From Flavobacteriaceae bacterium UJ101 (GTDB lineage Bacteria; Bacteroidota; Bacteroidia; Flavobacteriales; UJ101), in assembly GCA_001880285.1 (NCBI GenBank), contig CP016269.1, positions 496,001 to 560,000 on the forward strand: DNA of 64,000 bases, read 5' to 3'. The notes below the pieces were generated by a model. The model worked only from the letters and a program-made list of their open reading frames with translations, was not told where the DNA came from and made no database searches. Below are positions 1 through 9,016 of this stretch, in pieces (position 1 is the stretch's first letter; every line of letters begins with the position of its first letter). Position numbers and translations under genes: made by a program.

Positions 1-895
1 GTGGATTGAAGAATTTGGAATTGACGCCTACCGTGTGGACACTTTTGCTTACCCGAACCAAGACTTTATGTGGAAAATGATGAACATCATACAACACGAA
101 TACCCTAATTTCACCATCTTTGGAGAAGTTTGGGCTACAGGAGAAGCTACTCAGGCCTATTATTCCAAAAATAGAAAAGGTACACAGGAATACATTAAAA
201 CCGTAGGAATGACTGATTTTGAATTACAATATGCTATGATGGATACTTGTAATGAAGAGTTTGGTTGGAATACTGGAATTTCTAAAATTTATTACACCCT
301 TTCTTGGGATTGGCTTTACGATGAACCGATGAAAAATGTTGTCTTCATGGGGAATCATGATATTGAACGCTTTCACCATTCCATTAAAAAAGATATAGAT
401 TGTAATAAAATGATGACAGCTTTCACCCTTACAACTCGTGGAATTCCTCAACTATATTATGGAGATGAAATTTTATTTGATTACTCAGGACATCATGGTG
501 AAATACGAGCTGATTTCCCTGGTGGATGGAAAAACGACCCTCAAGACAAATCTAAAGAAACAGGAAGAACATCCGAAGAAAACGCCTATTTTAATTATCT
601 TAAAACTTTAGCACATTGGCGCAAAAATAATCCTGAAATAGCTAATGGAAAATTAGTTCAATTCATTCCTGAAGACTATGTATATGTTTATTTTAGAATA
701 AGTAAAACAGGCAAAACAATTATGGTCGCTATTAATTCTCACAAAGAAGATTCTAAAAAGGTTAATACACAACGATTTAAAGAAATTCTCTCTAAATTTA
801 AAACAGGAACAGATGTTACCACTCATAAAGCCTTTGATATAAGCAATGAAATTATAATATCACCTAAAACAGCTTTGGTTTTGGAACTGGAATAA
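1..895 (+). CDS. GH13 alpha-amylase family enzyme, C-terminal part (5' end outside window)
   Basis: This is an alpha-glucan hydrolase of glycoside hydrolase family 13. The reading frame is open from base 2, so the gene starts upstream and about 297 C-terminal residues are visible. All three downstream GH13 signature regions are present: GIDAYRVDTFAY (Asp nucleophile), TIFGEVWATG (Glu acid/base) and FMGNHDIERF (transition-state Asp). After the barrel come about 100 residues that fit the C-terminal beta domain. The GTG inside YRVDT (base 35) is an internal codon, not the start. Without the N terminus I cannot say whether it is cytoplasmic (maltodextrin or cyclomaltodextrin type) or exported. 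A branching enzyme lies at the far end of the window, but nothing links the two as an operon. Confidence 0.9.
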   Translation, partial: WIEEFGIDAYRVDTFAYPNQDFMWKMMNIIQHEYPNFTIFGEVWATGEATQAYYSKNRKGTQEYIKTVGMTDFELQYAMMDTCNEEFGWNTGISKIYYTLSWDWLYDEPMKNVVFMGNHDIERFHHSIKKDIDCNKMMTAFTLTTRGIPQLYYGDEILFDYSGHHGEIRADFPGGWKNDPQDKSKETGRTSEENAYFNYLKTLAHWRKNNPEIANGKLVQFIPEDYVYVYFRISKTGKTIMVAINSHKEDSKKVNTQRFKEILSKFKTGTDVTTHKAFDISNEIIISPKTALVLELE

Positions 896-916
896 TTTAA
901 CTTACTCAAAAAACTC

Positions 917-1486
917 ATGAAAGTACAAGATAGTGGTATGCCAGAAGAAAATTTATGGAACAGTTTCTTCGATATCCCCTCTATTTTATCAAAAATGGAA
1001 ATTACTATTCAAATACAAAATTTAGTTGAAATAGGATCGGGATATGGTACTTTTACTATACCAACAGCCAATATTATATCTGGAGATTTATATGCTTTCG
1101 ATATTGAATCTGAAATGTTAACTTATGTAAAAGAGAAACAACATTTTCACAATCTTTCCAACATTATTTTAGAAAAGCGTGATATTTTGACAGAAACTAC
1201 AGGTTTAAAAAATAATTCTATTGATTATTTTATGCTATTCAATATTCTTCATAATAATAAACCTACTCAATTTTTAGAAGAAGCTTATCGAATTTTAAAA
1301 CCTGGTGGAAAAATAGGAATCATTCATTGGAGAAAAGATATAGAAACACCTCGAGGTCCTGAATTAAGTATTCGTCCTACTCCTGAACAAATTATTAAAA
1401 TAGTTGATTTAGAAAAATTTACTCTTCATAAAAAACCTTTTTTATTAAAACCTTATCACTATGGACTAATATTAATAAAGAAATAA
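917..1486 (+). CDS. Class I SAM-dependent methyltransferase
   Basis: A 189-residue small-molecule methyltransferase of the UbiE/Methyltransf_11 type. SAM-binding motif I is VEIGSGYGTF (about residues 37-46), followed by the acidic ribose-binding stretch AFDIESEML (60-68), the FNILHNN motif and the post-motif ILKPGGKIGIIHW. The substrate cannot be read from the sequence. The start ATG is 21 bases after the amylase stop, so it may be cotranscribed with that gene. It is followed by a 120-base gap before trpD. The length is short but normal for stand-alone members of this fold. Confidence 0.8.
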   Translation: MKVQDSGMPEENLWNSFFDIPSILSKMEITIQIQNLVEIGSGYGTFTIPTANIISGDLYAFDIESEMLTYVKEKQHFHNLSNIILEKRDILTETTGLKNNSIDYFMLFNILHNNKPTQFLEEAYRILKPGGKIGIIHWRKDIETPRGPELSIRPTPEQIIKIVDLEKFTLHKKPFLLKPYHYGLILIKK

Positions 1487-1571
1487 TCTAATTATTCATT
1501 CACTTTATTCAATTAAAAATTATAACAAACTCTTTAAACTTTTATGAATATTTCTTCTTTTACTTGATTTT

Positions 1572-1604
1572 CGATAAGAACTTAATTACATTAGCCATTT
1601 ATCG
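1572..1604 (+). promoter_or_regulatory. Inverted repeat and possible promoter just upstream of trpD
   Basis: An inverted repeat CGATAA (1572-1577) / TTATCG (1599-1604) encloses TACATTAG (1587-1594), a one-mismatch version of the Bacteroidota -7 box TAnnTTTG. The trpD ATG is at 1610. This layout would suit an operator over the promoter, but the match is modest and no tryptophan leader peptide is visible. Confidence 0.3.
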
Positions 1605-1609
1605 GAACA

Positions 1610-2599
1610 ATGAAAGACATTTTACATCATTTATACCAACATAATACACTCTCTAAAGCGCAAGCAAAGAGTATATTAATTGATTTAGCACAAGGGAAAT
1701 TCAATGATTTTCAAATTGCCTCATTTATGACTGTTTTTAATATGAGGACGATTACACTAGCAGAATTACAAGGTTTCAGAGAGGCTTTATTAGAATTGTG
1801 TCTTTCTATTGATCTATCAGAGTTTAATACATTAGACTTATGCGGAACAGGTGGTGATGGCAAAGATACTTTTAACATATCAACCTTAACCTCTTTTATT
1901 GTGGCAGGTGCAGGTGAAAAAGTAGCTAAACATGGAAACTATGGCGTATCATCTGTTTCAGGATCATCCAACATGTTAGAGCATTTTGGGTTCCAATTTT
2001 CTAATGATCAAAGCATATTAAAAAAGCAGTTGGATCAAGCTGGAATTTGCTTTTTACACGCCCCATTATTCCACCCAGCCATGAAGAATGTGGGACCTAT
2101 CCGAAAGGATTTAAAAGTAAAAACATTCTTTAATATGCTAGGTCCTTTGGTTAACCCAGCACAGCCTCAAAATCAAATGACAGGTGTATTCAGTTTAGAG
2201 CTTGCTCGTATGTATCATTTTATTTTTCAAGAATCTTCAAAAAATTATAAAATTATTTATGCTTTGGATGGTTATGATGAAATTTCACTAACCAATGATT
2301 TCAAAATCTATGAAAATCAAGGTGAAAACTTATATAAAATAGCTGATGTTCCTTTTAAACATTTAAAACAAAGTAGTATTCAAGGAGGAACTTCTATTGA
2401 AGAAAATGCTCAAATTTTTAAATCCATCTTAGAAGGGAATGGAACAGAAGCACAAAATGAAGTAGTTTTAGCTAATGCTACTTTTGCCTTAAATACCATA
2501 ACCCATGATCCTTTGGATCTTTGCAAAGAAAAAGCAGAACGTTCACTTTATGATAAAAAAGGATTACATGCATTTCAAACCTTATTAAAGCTAGTTTAA
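1610..2599 (+). CDS. trpD: Anthranilate phosphoribosyltransferase
   Basis: It transfers phosphoribose from PRPP to anthranilate, the second dedicated step of tryptophan synthesis. The 329-residue length is normal for a stand-alone TrpD with no fused glutaminase. The PRPP loop is CGTGGDGKDTFNIST (about 78-92), followed by the KHGNYGVSS substrate motif (107-115) and RKDLKVKTFFNMLGPLVNP. The final A of its stop codon is the first base of the trpC ATG (shared base 2599), so trpD and trpC are translationally coupled. No trpE or trpG lies upstream, which is unusual because Bacteroidota normally have a complete trpEGDCFBA run. Confidence 0.97.
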   Translation: MKDILHHLYQHNTLSKAQAKSILIDLAQGKFNDFQIASFMTVFNMRTITLAELQGFREALLELCLSIDLSEFNTLDLCGTGGDGKDTFNISTLTSFIVAGAGEKVAKHGNYGVSSVSGSSNMLEHFGFQFSNDQSILKKQLDQAGICFLHAPLFHPAMKNVGPIRKDLKVKTFFNMLGPLVNPAQPQNQMTGVFSLELARMYHFIFQESSKNYKIIYALDGYDEISLTNDFKIYENQGENLYKIADVPFKHLKQSSIQGGTSIEENAQIFKSILEGNGTEAQNEVVLANATFALNTITHDPLDLCKEKAERSLYDKKGLHAFQTLLKLV

Positions 2600-3378
2600 T
2601 GGATATTTTAGAAAAAATTGTTTTACATAAAAAGAAAGAAGTTGCTACAATAAAAGAGCAATTTTCAATACAAGACCTTGAAAAAAGTCGTTATTTCGAA
2701 CGAGAAACGATCTCGCTACAACAACGAATCCAAGATCCTAATTCACATGGAATTATAACAGAATTCAAACGTAAATCCCCTTCAAAAGGGCTCATTAATG
2801 GTCATTCAAAGCCTGAAGACGTAACACCTCTTTATGAACAAGCTGGAGCAGCTGGAATTTCAATTCTAACCGATCATGAATTCTTTGGAGGAGCTATAGA
2901 CGATATTATTCAAGTAAGGCCTCTTATTAACATTCCTATTCTTAGAAAAGAATTCATCGTTGATGAATTTCAAATTATACAAGCTAAAGCAATAGGTGCT
3001 GATGCCATCTTATTAATTGCTGAATGTTTAACTAAAGAAGAAATTGCTCATTTTTCACAATGTGCACAGAGTCTCAACTTAGAAGTTCTAATGGAAGTTC
3101 ATTCAGAAGAAATGCTTGATAAAGTAAATGATAATCTCAATATTATTGGAGTTAATAACCGAAATCTAAAGACTTTTGAAGTAAATATAGAGCAATCTAT
3201 GAAGCTATTTTCAAAAATTCCTAGTAAATTTGCCAAGATCTCGGAGAGTGGTGTTTCTAATATAAAAGAAATTCATGCCTTGCAGAATACTGGGTTTGAA
3301 GGTTTTTTAATTGGGGAAAATTTTATGAAAACCCAAAATCCAGGTCAAACTTGTATTAACTTTATAAAAAGTATCTGA
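2599..3378 (+). CDS. trpC: Indole-3-glycerol-phosphate synthase
   Basis: It closes the ring of CdRP to give indole-3-glycerol phosphate, step four of tryptophan synthesis. It is a 259-residue monofunctional TIM barrel. The EFKRKSPSKG motif (about 55-64) carries the catalytic lysine. The barrel motifs ILRKEFIVDEF, GADAILLIAE, GVNNRNLKTFEV and SESGVSN follow in order. The start overlaps the trpD stop by one base. The stop is two bases before the next ATG, a small lipoprotein gene that separates trpC from trpF. Confidence 0.97.
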   Translation: MDILEKIVLHKKKEVATIKEQFSIQDLEKSRYFERETISLQQRIQDPNSHGIITEFKRKSPSKGLINGHSKPEDVTPLYEQAGAAGISILTDHEFFGGAIDDIIQVRPLINIPILRKEFIVDEFQIIQAKAIGADAILLIAECLTKEEIAHFSQCAQSLNLEVLMEVHSEEMLDKVNDNLNIIGVNNRNLKTFEVNIEQSMKLFSKIPSKFAKISESGVSNIKEIHALQNTGFEGFLIGENFMKTQNPGQTCINFIKSI

Positions 3379-3380
3379 TT

Positions 3381-3815
3381 ATGAAAAATTTATTTATGAT
3401 GAGTGTGTTTTCATTTTTATTATTTGCCTGTGGAACACAAAAAACAGCTAACACAACCAGTCGATACAATTTACAAGACGTAAATTGGATTATGGTCGAT
3501 GAATCAGGTGTTGTAAATGTTGGTGAAGGAGAAGAAGCAAAACCTCTTTACCTTCGATTCCCTTCTAGCAAGGTTAACACCTATAATGCTTTCTTAGGAT
3601 GTAACATGATTAATGGAAAAGTAAGTGCCGGAGAACAAGGACAAATGAAATTCTTTGAAGGTGCTATCACTAAGAAAATGTGTCCAGATATGAGCTATGA
3701 AAAAGCATTCATAGAAATGATTGGGCAAGCTAATAAATATCAAATTATTGGAGGAAAATTACATTTCTATAAAGATGATATTTTACTCATGAGCTTTAAG
3801 CAAGGTAAAAAATAA
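3381..3815 (+). CDS. META-domain lipoprotein inserted in the trp operon
   Basis: A 144-residue cell-envelope lipoprotein. The signal peptide ends in LLFACG, giving lipidated Cys17. The mature part matches the META/HslJ fold (DUF306): GCNMINGKV, the MCPD segment and the C-terminal YKDDILLMSF strand. META proteins are tied to heat and antibiotic stress in enterobacteria; the role here is unknown. It sits 2 bases after trpC and 3 bases before trpF, so it must be transcribed with them. That is an odd position for an envelope protein and could reflect a one-off insertion or a lineage-specific arrangement. Confidence 0.8.
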   Translation: MKNLFMMSVFSFLLFACGTQKTANTTSRYNLQDVNWIMVDESGVVNVGEGEEAKPLYLRFPSSKVNTYNAFLGCNMINGKVSAGEQGQMKFFEGAITKKMCPDMSYEKAFIEMIGQANKYQIIGGKLHFYKDDILLMSFKQGKK

Positions 3816-3818
3816 GCA

Positions 3819-4448
3819 TTGAAACAATCTTTAAAAATAAAAGTCTGTGGGCTTAAAGATGAAGCAAATATTTTTGATGTTTCATCTTTAAGCCCTGATT
3901 TTTTAGGTTTTATTCACTATCCTAAATCCAAACGCTTTGTTGGAACTCAATTTCAACTTCCTAACCTTCCTTTATCTCAAAAGAAAGTAGCTGTTTTGGT
4001 TAATGAACCTTTAGAATCTGCTATTCAAATATTCCACCAAGGTTATGATTTCCTACAAATTCATGGAGATGAATCTCCAGAATATTGTCAACAACTAAAT
4101 AATGAGAATATTCCTATTATTAAGGCATTTGGGATTACCGAAAATTTTAATTTTTCGACTCTTATTCCCTATCAATCTTATACAAAAATATTCCTTTTTG
4201 ATACAAAAAGTCCTCAGTACGGAGGAACTGGAAAAAAATTTAATTGGAACACTCTTAAAAATTACACTCTAAATACACCCTTTTTATTAAGTGGAGGAAT
4301 CACCAAAAATGATGCTAAAACTATTTTGCAACTAAATCATTCTCAGCTTATAGGAGTTGATCTCAATAGTGGTTTTGAAATCGCACCAGGAATTAAAAAT
4401 ATTGAGGATTTAACATTTTTTACACAAAATTTTAAGAAATCTGTCTAA
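3819..4448 (+). CDS. trpF: Phosphoribosylanthranilate isomerase
   Basis: It isomerises PRA to CdRP, step three of tryptophan synthesis. It is a 209-residue TIM barrel with KVCGLKDEANI near the N terminus (catalytic Cys of the ICG motif), FLQIHGDESPEYC, FDTKSPQYGGTGKKFNW (catalytic Asp and the phosphate-binding GGTG) and FLLSGGI near the C terminus. No ATG lies near the expected N terminus. The best start is TTG at 3819, three bases after the META gene stop, which suggests translational coupling. No trpB or trpA follows. Confidence 0.93.
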   Translation: MKQSLKIKVCGLKDEANIFDVSSLSPDFLGFIHYPKSKRFVGTQFQLPNLPLSQKKVAVLVNEPLESAIQIFHQGYDFLQIHGDESPEYCQQLNNENIPIIKAFGITENFNFSTLIPYQSYTKIFLFDTKSPQYGGTGKKFNWNTLKNYTLNTPFLLSGGITKNDAKTILQLNHSQLIGVDLNSGFEIAPGIKNIEDLTFFTQNFKKSV

Positions 4449-4512
4449 AAAAAAATCCTATCTAACAAAAACGTGTATCTTTACCAACCATTTTAAGGGT
4501 AAATTATAGCTT

Positions 4513-4938
4513 ATGAGTGTCGAAATTTTTTTAAGAAATGATGCTTTTCATTTTGAAGGACATGGTGAAAATGGAGCTTTAATCAATATTGACGGCTCTA
4601 AAAAAATAGGAGGACAAGACAAAGGCCCTACTCCTATGGAGTTACTATTATTAGGTGCCGCAGGTTGTAGTTCAATTGACATCTTAATTATGTTAAGAAA
4701 ACAACGTCAAAATATTGAAGATTTTAAAGTAACTGTTGATTACGAACGTGTCCCTAATGGAGAAGCTAGCCAATTTAAAACTATTACACTTAACTTTCAT
4801 ATTCAAGGTGACGTTGATTCTAAAAAAGCACAACGAGCAATCGATCTTTCCCTTGAAAAATACTGTTCTGTTTCTCTAATACTTAGCCACACCGCGACAA
4901 TTGATTATACATTAAACATTAACAATAATAAAATTTAA
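4513..4938 (+). CDS. OsmC family peroxiredoxin-like protein
   Basis: A 141-residue cytoplasmic OsmC/Ohr-fold protein that probably reduces organic hydroperoxides with a Cys pair. The first cysteine is in LLLGAAGCSSIDI (Cys52) and the second in LEKYCSVSLILSH (Cys118), the spacing expected for the family. This branch (YhfA-like) is common in Bacteroidota, and its members are often only presumed peroxidases. A TATCTTTA element at 4476-4483 could be its -7 box. The downstream lipoprotein gene begins one base after its stop, so the two form a small operon. Confidence 0.85.
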   Translation: MSVEIFLRNDAFHFEGHGENGALINIDGSKKIGGQDKGPTPMELLLLGAAGCSSIDILIMLRKQRQNIEDFKVTVDYERVPNGEASQFKTITLNFHIQGDVDSKKAQRAIDLSLEKYCSVSLILSHTATIDYTLNINNNKI

Positions 4939-4939
4939 A

Positions 4940-5488
4940 ATGAAAAAGACAATTTTAGCTCTTCTATCTGTAAGTTTTATTGTTTCTTGTAATCCTAAAA
5001 ATACCTCTGCGGATCAAGAAACAAATCAAGTAGAAGCAACACAAGTGGAAAAAAAAGAGGACAAACAAATCATGGGTGCTCCTAAAGATTTTGAAATAAC
5101 ACTATTGGAGGGTTATTTCTTAAAAAATGATGTTACTTTACAAGAAGGTATCAACACTATGGTTTTCAATACTCAAAAAGAATTTGATTCTTATTTTGGT
5201 ATAGGAAAAACTATGGACAACACTATTTCACCTATTAATTTTGATACAGAACGTGTTGCCGGTGTTTTGATTAGTCCAACTGATATAAAAATGGACTTTG
5301 ATGTAAAAAGTGCTAAACGAATTGGAACGGGTTTACAAGTGGTTTACGACATTAATAAAGGTGAAAAGCAGTCTTTTATGGCTTCTCCAATATATCTATT
5401 TAAGATTCCTAAAAATAATGCTTTACAATCTATAGAATTTGTACATAACAATGATCATAATACGATTACACTTCCACCTGTGAAGTAA
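4940..5488 (+). CDS. Lipoprotein of unknown function
   Basis: A 182-residue protein with an SpII signal peptide (FIVSCNPK, lipidated Cys17), a Gln/Glu/Lys-rich linker to about residue 45 and a compact beta-rich C-terminal domain of about 130 residues. I do not recognise a catalytic motif. The start is two bases after the osmC-like stop, so it is cotranscribed. Its stop (5486-5488) abuts the stop of the convergent methyltransferase at 5489 with no space for a terminator between them. Confidence 0.7.
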   Translation: MKKTILALLSVSFIVSCNPKNTSADQETNQVEATQVEKKEDKQIMGAPKDFEITLLEGYFLKNDVTLQEGINTMVFNTQKEFDSYFGIGKTMDNTISPINFDTERVAGVLISPTDIKMDFDVKSAKRIGTGLQVVYDINKGEKQSFMASPIYLFKIPKNNALQSIEFVHNNDHNTITLPPVK

Positions 5489-5962
5489 TCAAATCGTATC
5501 TAAAATCATTTTGTTTAAAAAAATACCAAAAGCTGTACTTACATTCAAACAGTCTGTATGACCTCTTTGTTGTATGTACAGCTTTTCATTGCATAAATTA
5601 GCCACATCTAGAGGCAAGCCTTCTTTTTCACTTCCCATTATCAACAAATCATCTTTTAGAAAAGTAAATTCTTCTAAAGAAGTAGCAGATACATCAACCA
5701 TTGTTGCTATAGTTCTACCTTTATATTCTGTTAAGAAAGACCTTATATTATCTAATTGGATTATTTCTATAAAATCAATGGCTCCAGCTGTCCAAACTTT
5801 AGCCATATGCTCCATTTCTGATTTTGAAACCTTATTATGAGGTGGTTTTAATAAATTATTTTGATCGAAAACATATACTTTTCTTAATCCATAAAATTCG
5901 GCTGTTCGAATCATATTAGAAAAATTAGGACGATATTCTGTTGCGTAAAATAATACATTCAT
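5489..5962 (-). CDS. SpoU/TrmH family RNA 2'-O-methyltransferase
   Basis: A 157-residue knotted (SPOUT) methyltransferase, the size of minimal TrmL-like members with no extra RNA-binding domain. Motif 1 is NFSNMIRTAEFYG, motif 2 is LLIMGSEKEGLPL (about 107-118) and motif 3 is DCLNVSTAFGIFL (138-149), which forms the knot and SAM pocket. Its target is probably a tRNA or rRNA ribose, but the exact site cannot be predicted. A second SpoU enzyme, rlmB, is encoded at 20.5 kb and is longer and clearly different. Confidence 0.88.
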   Translation of the reverse strand: MNVLFYATEYRPNFSNMIRTAEFYGLRKVYVFDQNNLLKPPHNKVSKSEMEHMAKVWTAGAIDFIEIIQLDNIRSFLTEYKGRTIATMVDVSATSLEEFTFLKDDLLIMGSEKEGLPLDVANLCNEKLYIQQRGHTDCLNVSTAFGIFLNKMILDTI

Positions 5963-5999
5963 GAAAACAAATTTAGGAATGTTTTGATGATTCTTTAAT

Positions 6000-6728
6000 T
6001 TATTTTTTGATTAACTGTACGTGATCTAAATAAAGTCTAGAAGAATCAATAAACTCGTCTGTATCATAAAATCGAAAACCAATTTCTATTTCTTGAGTAT
6101 TATTCAAAGTAAAAGTAGATCTTACTTCTTGCCATTCATTTATTATACTCGAATCAGAATAGTTTTTAAATGAATCTGCATACAAACGAACGCGAGAAGT
6201 CTTATCCAAATGAAAAACATAGAAAGAAATTTCATAGGTTCCTTTTTCTAACTGTATCCTTTGACGAAGATCAGTTGTATCTTGCTGAGTTGTATTTAAC
6301 TGAATTTTAGCAGATTTTTTGCCTGCTTTAATAATTACAGAATCTTTTTCCACTTTTATACCTTCTTCAATAATAGTCCAATCGTCTAATTTATCTCTCA
6401 TCCAATTTTCAAAATCACCATTTAAAAGCTCTTTACTTGGCTTTTCTGTTATGAGCTTTTCCATTACTATTCTATTCCAATCATTCCCATCAAAAATTTC
6501 TAACATTTTTGAATCTAAATTATAAATGATTAATCCTTCTGCTATATTTCCGTAATTAATTTGATCACGTTCTACTGAGGTTAACCTAGGTACTAAAAAG
6601 CCTTTGGAACTAGAATTTAAATCTAAGAGAGCAGATGTATCAGGAGAAGTAGTTCCTATTCCCACCTGTGCATTCATATAAAAAGAAAATACTACATAAA
6701 AAGTAGTTAAAATCTGTAACTTTTTCAT
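6000..6728 (-). CDS. Secreted protein with Bacteroidota N-terminal repeat and galactose-binding-like domain
   Basis: A 242-residue exported protein. After a signal peptide it carries VGIGTTSPDTSALLDL and SKGFLVPRLTSVERDQI, the motif typical of secreted Bacteroidota proteins that resembles tail-fibre collar repeats. Residues from about 105 to the end form a predicted beta-sandwich (WTIIEEGIKV, GTYEISFYVFH, LYLDHVQLIKK) like carbohydrate-binding modules of the CBM4/9 or galactose-binding type. It probably works at the cell surface or outside the cell, with no sign of an enzyme active site. No C-terminal T9SS sorting domain is visible. Confidence 0.6.
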   Translation of the reverse strand: MKKLQILTTFYVVFSFYMNAQVGIGTTSPDTSALLDLNSSSKGFLVPRLTSVERDQINYGNIAEGLIIYNLDSKMLEIFDGNDWNRIVMEKLITEKPSKELLNGDFENWMRDKLDDWTIIEEGIKVEKDSVIIKAGKKSAKIQLNTTQQDTTDLRQRIQLEKGTYEISFYVFHLDKTSRVRLYADSFKNYSDSSIINEWQEVRSTFTLNNTQEIEIGFRFYDTDEFIDSSRLYLDHVQLIKK

Positions 6729-6796
6729 AAAAATTAGGTTTTTATTATCTTTTAAAGTTACGATTTTAATTTATCATTTCAAAACAAAAAATCATA

Positions 6797-8905
6797 CTAA
6801 CTAATACGACTCCATGAAAGTTTACTTCTTTGTAATTCTTCAAATTTAATACGAATATTCTTATTTTCTTCTTTTGTAAAGTTAGGATCCTCTTCTAATA
6901 ATTTTTGAGCAGCATATCGTGCATACTCCATAATTTTAGTATCTTTTGCAATATCCGCCATTTTCAGATTTAATATACCACTTTGTTGAGTTCCCATAAT
7001 GTCACCTGGTCCACGTAATTTTAAATCAACTTCAGCAATTTCAAATCCATCATTGGTTTTACACAGAGTTTCAATTCGCAGTTTCCCATCATCCGAAAGT
7101 TGATCTTTGGTCATTAAAATGCAATAACTCTGTTCTGCTCCGCGTCCTACTCTACCTCTTAATTGATGTAACTGAGAAAGCCCAAATCGTTCAGCACTTT
7201 CAATAACCATTACGGAAGCATTGGGTACGTTCACTCCTACTTCAATCACCGTTGTAGCAACCATTATTTGGGTTTCACCTTTCACAAAACGATTCATTTC
7301 AAAATCTTTATCTGCAGGCTTCATTTTTCCATGAACGATACTAATTTTATATTCTGGTAAAGGGAAAGACCTTGAAATGCTTTCGTAACCATCCATCAAA
7401 TCTTTAAAATCTAATTTTTCAGATTCTTGAATCAAAGGATACACAATATAAACTTGACGTCCCTTTTTAATCTCTTCTCGAATAAAACCAAAAACACCTA
7501 AACGATTTGCATCCCTTTTATGAACCGTTTTTATTGATTTTCTACCTGCTGGGAGTTCATCAATAACTGATACATCCAAATCACCATATAAACTCATAGC
7601 TAATGTTCTCGGAATTGGTGTTGCTGTCATAACCAAAACATGCGGAGGAAATACATTTTTTTTATAAACTTTGGCCCGTTGTGCTACTCCAAAACGATGC
7701 TGCTCATCAATAATCACCAAACCTAAGTTTTTGAATAGAACTTTATCTTCGATAATTGCATGAGTTCCTACCAAAATATGTAAGCTCCCATTTTCTAATT
7801 CTTCATGTAATACAGTTCTATTTTTTTTAGTTGTAGAACCTGTTAAGAGCTTTATATTCACTCCCAATGGTTCAACCAATTCTTTTATTGAATTAAAATG
7901 TTGAATAGCTAAAATTTCTGTTGGAGCCATCAATGTGGCTTGAAAACCATTATCTAATGCAATCAGAACAGCCATTAAAGCTACAATTGTCTTTCCACTC
8001 CCAACATCACCTTGTAACAACCGATTCATCTGTACTGGGCGTCCTAAATCATTTCGAATTTCTTTTAAAACACGTTTTTGAGCTTTTGTTAATTCAAAAG
8101 GTAATTGTTCCTTATAAAATTGATTAAAATAATCTCCTACATTTTCAAAAGGATAACTTTTATACTTATGCATTCTAACCAACTTTTTTACAAGCATAGC
8201 CAATTGCAAATAAAAAAGTTCTTCAAATTTCAATGTATACTGCGCTTGGTTTAATTTATTGATATCTTTTGGAAAATGTAAATTGAATAAAGCTTCCTTC
8301 TTAGTTAACAATTTAAATTGTTTTGTTATGGCTTCTGAAAACACTTCTTCAAAACGTGTATCTTTTAACTGCGTAAATAAATTAACAAATAACTTTTTAT
8401 AATATTTCTGATTAATATTACGACTTGTTAATTTTTCAGTAAGTGGGTACACAGGCTGTAAAGGTGATAACTTTTGTGCACGATGTTTTTCTAAAGTTTC
8501 AATATCAGGATGTGAAATAGTTAACTTTCGACTAAAAAGACTTGGTTTCCCAGAAACAACCACTGGTTCGTTTATTTTCAGACGCTCTTTTATCCATTTT
8601 ATACCTTTAAACCATACTAATTCTATTGTTCCTGAATCATCTTCAAATTGGACTACTAAACGACTACCTCGTTTTTGTTTGACTTCTCTAAATTGTGTTA
8701 CTTTTCCTATAATTTGAACTTCTGTAGAAGTCGAAGTTAGCTCATTAATTTTATAATACTTCGATTTATCCACATAACGATGAGGAAAAAAATGTAACAA
8801 ATCCTCATAATTAAATATACCCAATTCTGATTTTAGCAGCGCTCCTAATTTAGGGCCTACACCTTTTAAATACTCAATAGGGGTTTTTAGAAGATTTTGA
8901 CTCAA
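6797..8905 (-). CDS. recG: ATP-dependent DNA helicase RecG
   Basis: It is a superfamily 2 helicase that reverses stalled forks and branch-migrates Holliday junctions. The 702-residue length is normal. The wedge (OB) domain spans about residues 60-140. Walker A is GDVGSGKT (299-306), motif II is DEQH (400-403), then MTATPIPRTLAMS, and the C-terminal helicase motifs GVNVPNASVMVIE and QLHQLRGRVGR follow. The start is TTG at 8905 (MSQNLLKTPIEYLKGVGP fits family N termini), with no better ATG nearby. A -7 box lies 14 bases upstream. Confidence 0.97.
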   Translation of the reverse strand: MSQNLLKTPIEYLKGVGPKLGALLKSELGIFNYEDLLHFFPHRYVDKSKYYKINELTSTSTEVQIIGKVTQFREVKQKRGSRLVVQFEDDSGTIELVWFKGIKWIKERLKINEPVVVSGKPSLFSRKLTISHPDIETLEKHRAQKLSPLQPVYPLTEKLTSRNINQKYYKKLFVNLFTQLKDTRFEEVFSEAITKQFKLLTKKEALFNLHFPKDINKLNQAQYTLKFEELFYLQLAMLVKKLVRMHKYKSYPFENVGDYFNQFYKEQLPFELTKAQKRVLKEIRNDLGRPVQMNRLLQGDVGSGKTIVALMAVLIALDNGFQATLMAPTEILAIQHFNSIKELVEPLGVNIKLLTGSTTKKNRTVLHEELENGSLHILVGTHAIIEDKVLFKNLGLVIIDEQHRFGVAQRAKVYKKNVFPPHVLVMTATPIPRTLAMSLYGDLDVSVIDELPAGRKSIKTVHKRDANRLGVFGFIREEIKKGRQVYIVYPLIQESEKLDFKDLMDGYESISRSFPLPEYKISIVHGKMKPADKDFEMNRFVKGETQIMVATTVIEVGVNVPNASVMVIESAERFGLSQLHQLRGRVGRGAEQSYCILMTKDQLSDDGKLRIETLCKTNDGFEIAEVDLKLRGPGDIMGTQQSGILNLKMADIAKDTKIMEYARYAAQKLLEEDPNFTKEENKNIRIKFEELQRSKLSWSRIS

Positions 8906-8919
8906 TTTATTTTTTATAT

Positions 8920-8927
8920 CAAAAATA
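8920..8927 (-). promoter_or_regulatory. -7 promoter box of recG
   Basis: On the minus strand this reads TATTTTTG, a perfect TAnnTTTG Bacteroidota -7 element, 14 bases before the TTG start of recG. Confidence 0.55.
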
Positions 8928-8954
8928 CAGCTTTTTTTACTATACTGAAATAAA

Positions 8955-8983
8955 AAAGATCTAGCATGATTTGCTAGATCTTT
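8955..8983 (-). terminator. Hairpin terminator of the Bax-inhibitor gene
   Basis: A perfect 12-bp stem (8955-8966 with 8972-8983) with a 5-base loop, followed on the minus strand by a T-run. It separates the membrane-protein gene at 9017 from recG. Confidence 0.75.
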
Positions 8984-9016
8984 CTATTTTATCTTAAAAT
9001 TAAGAATCTATTATTT

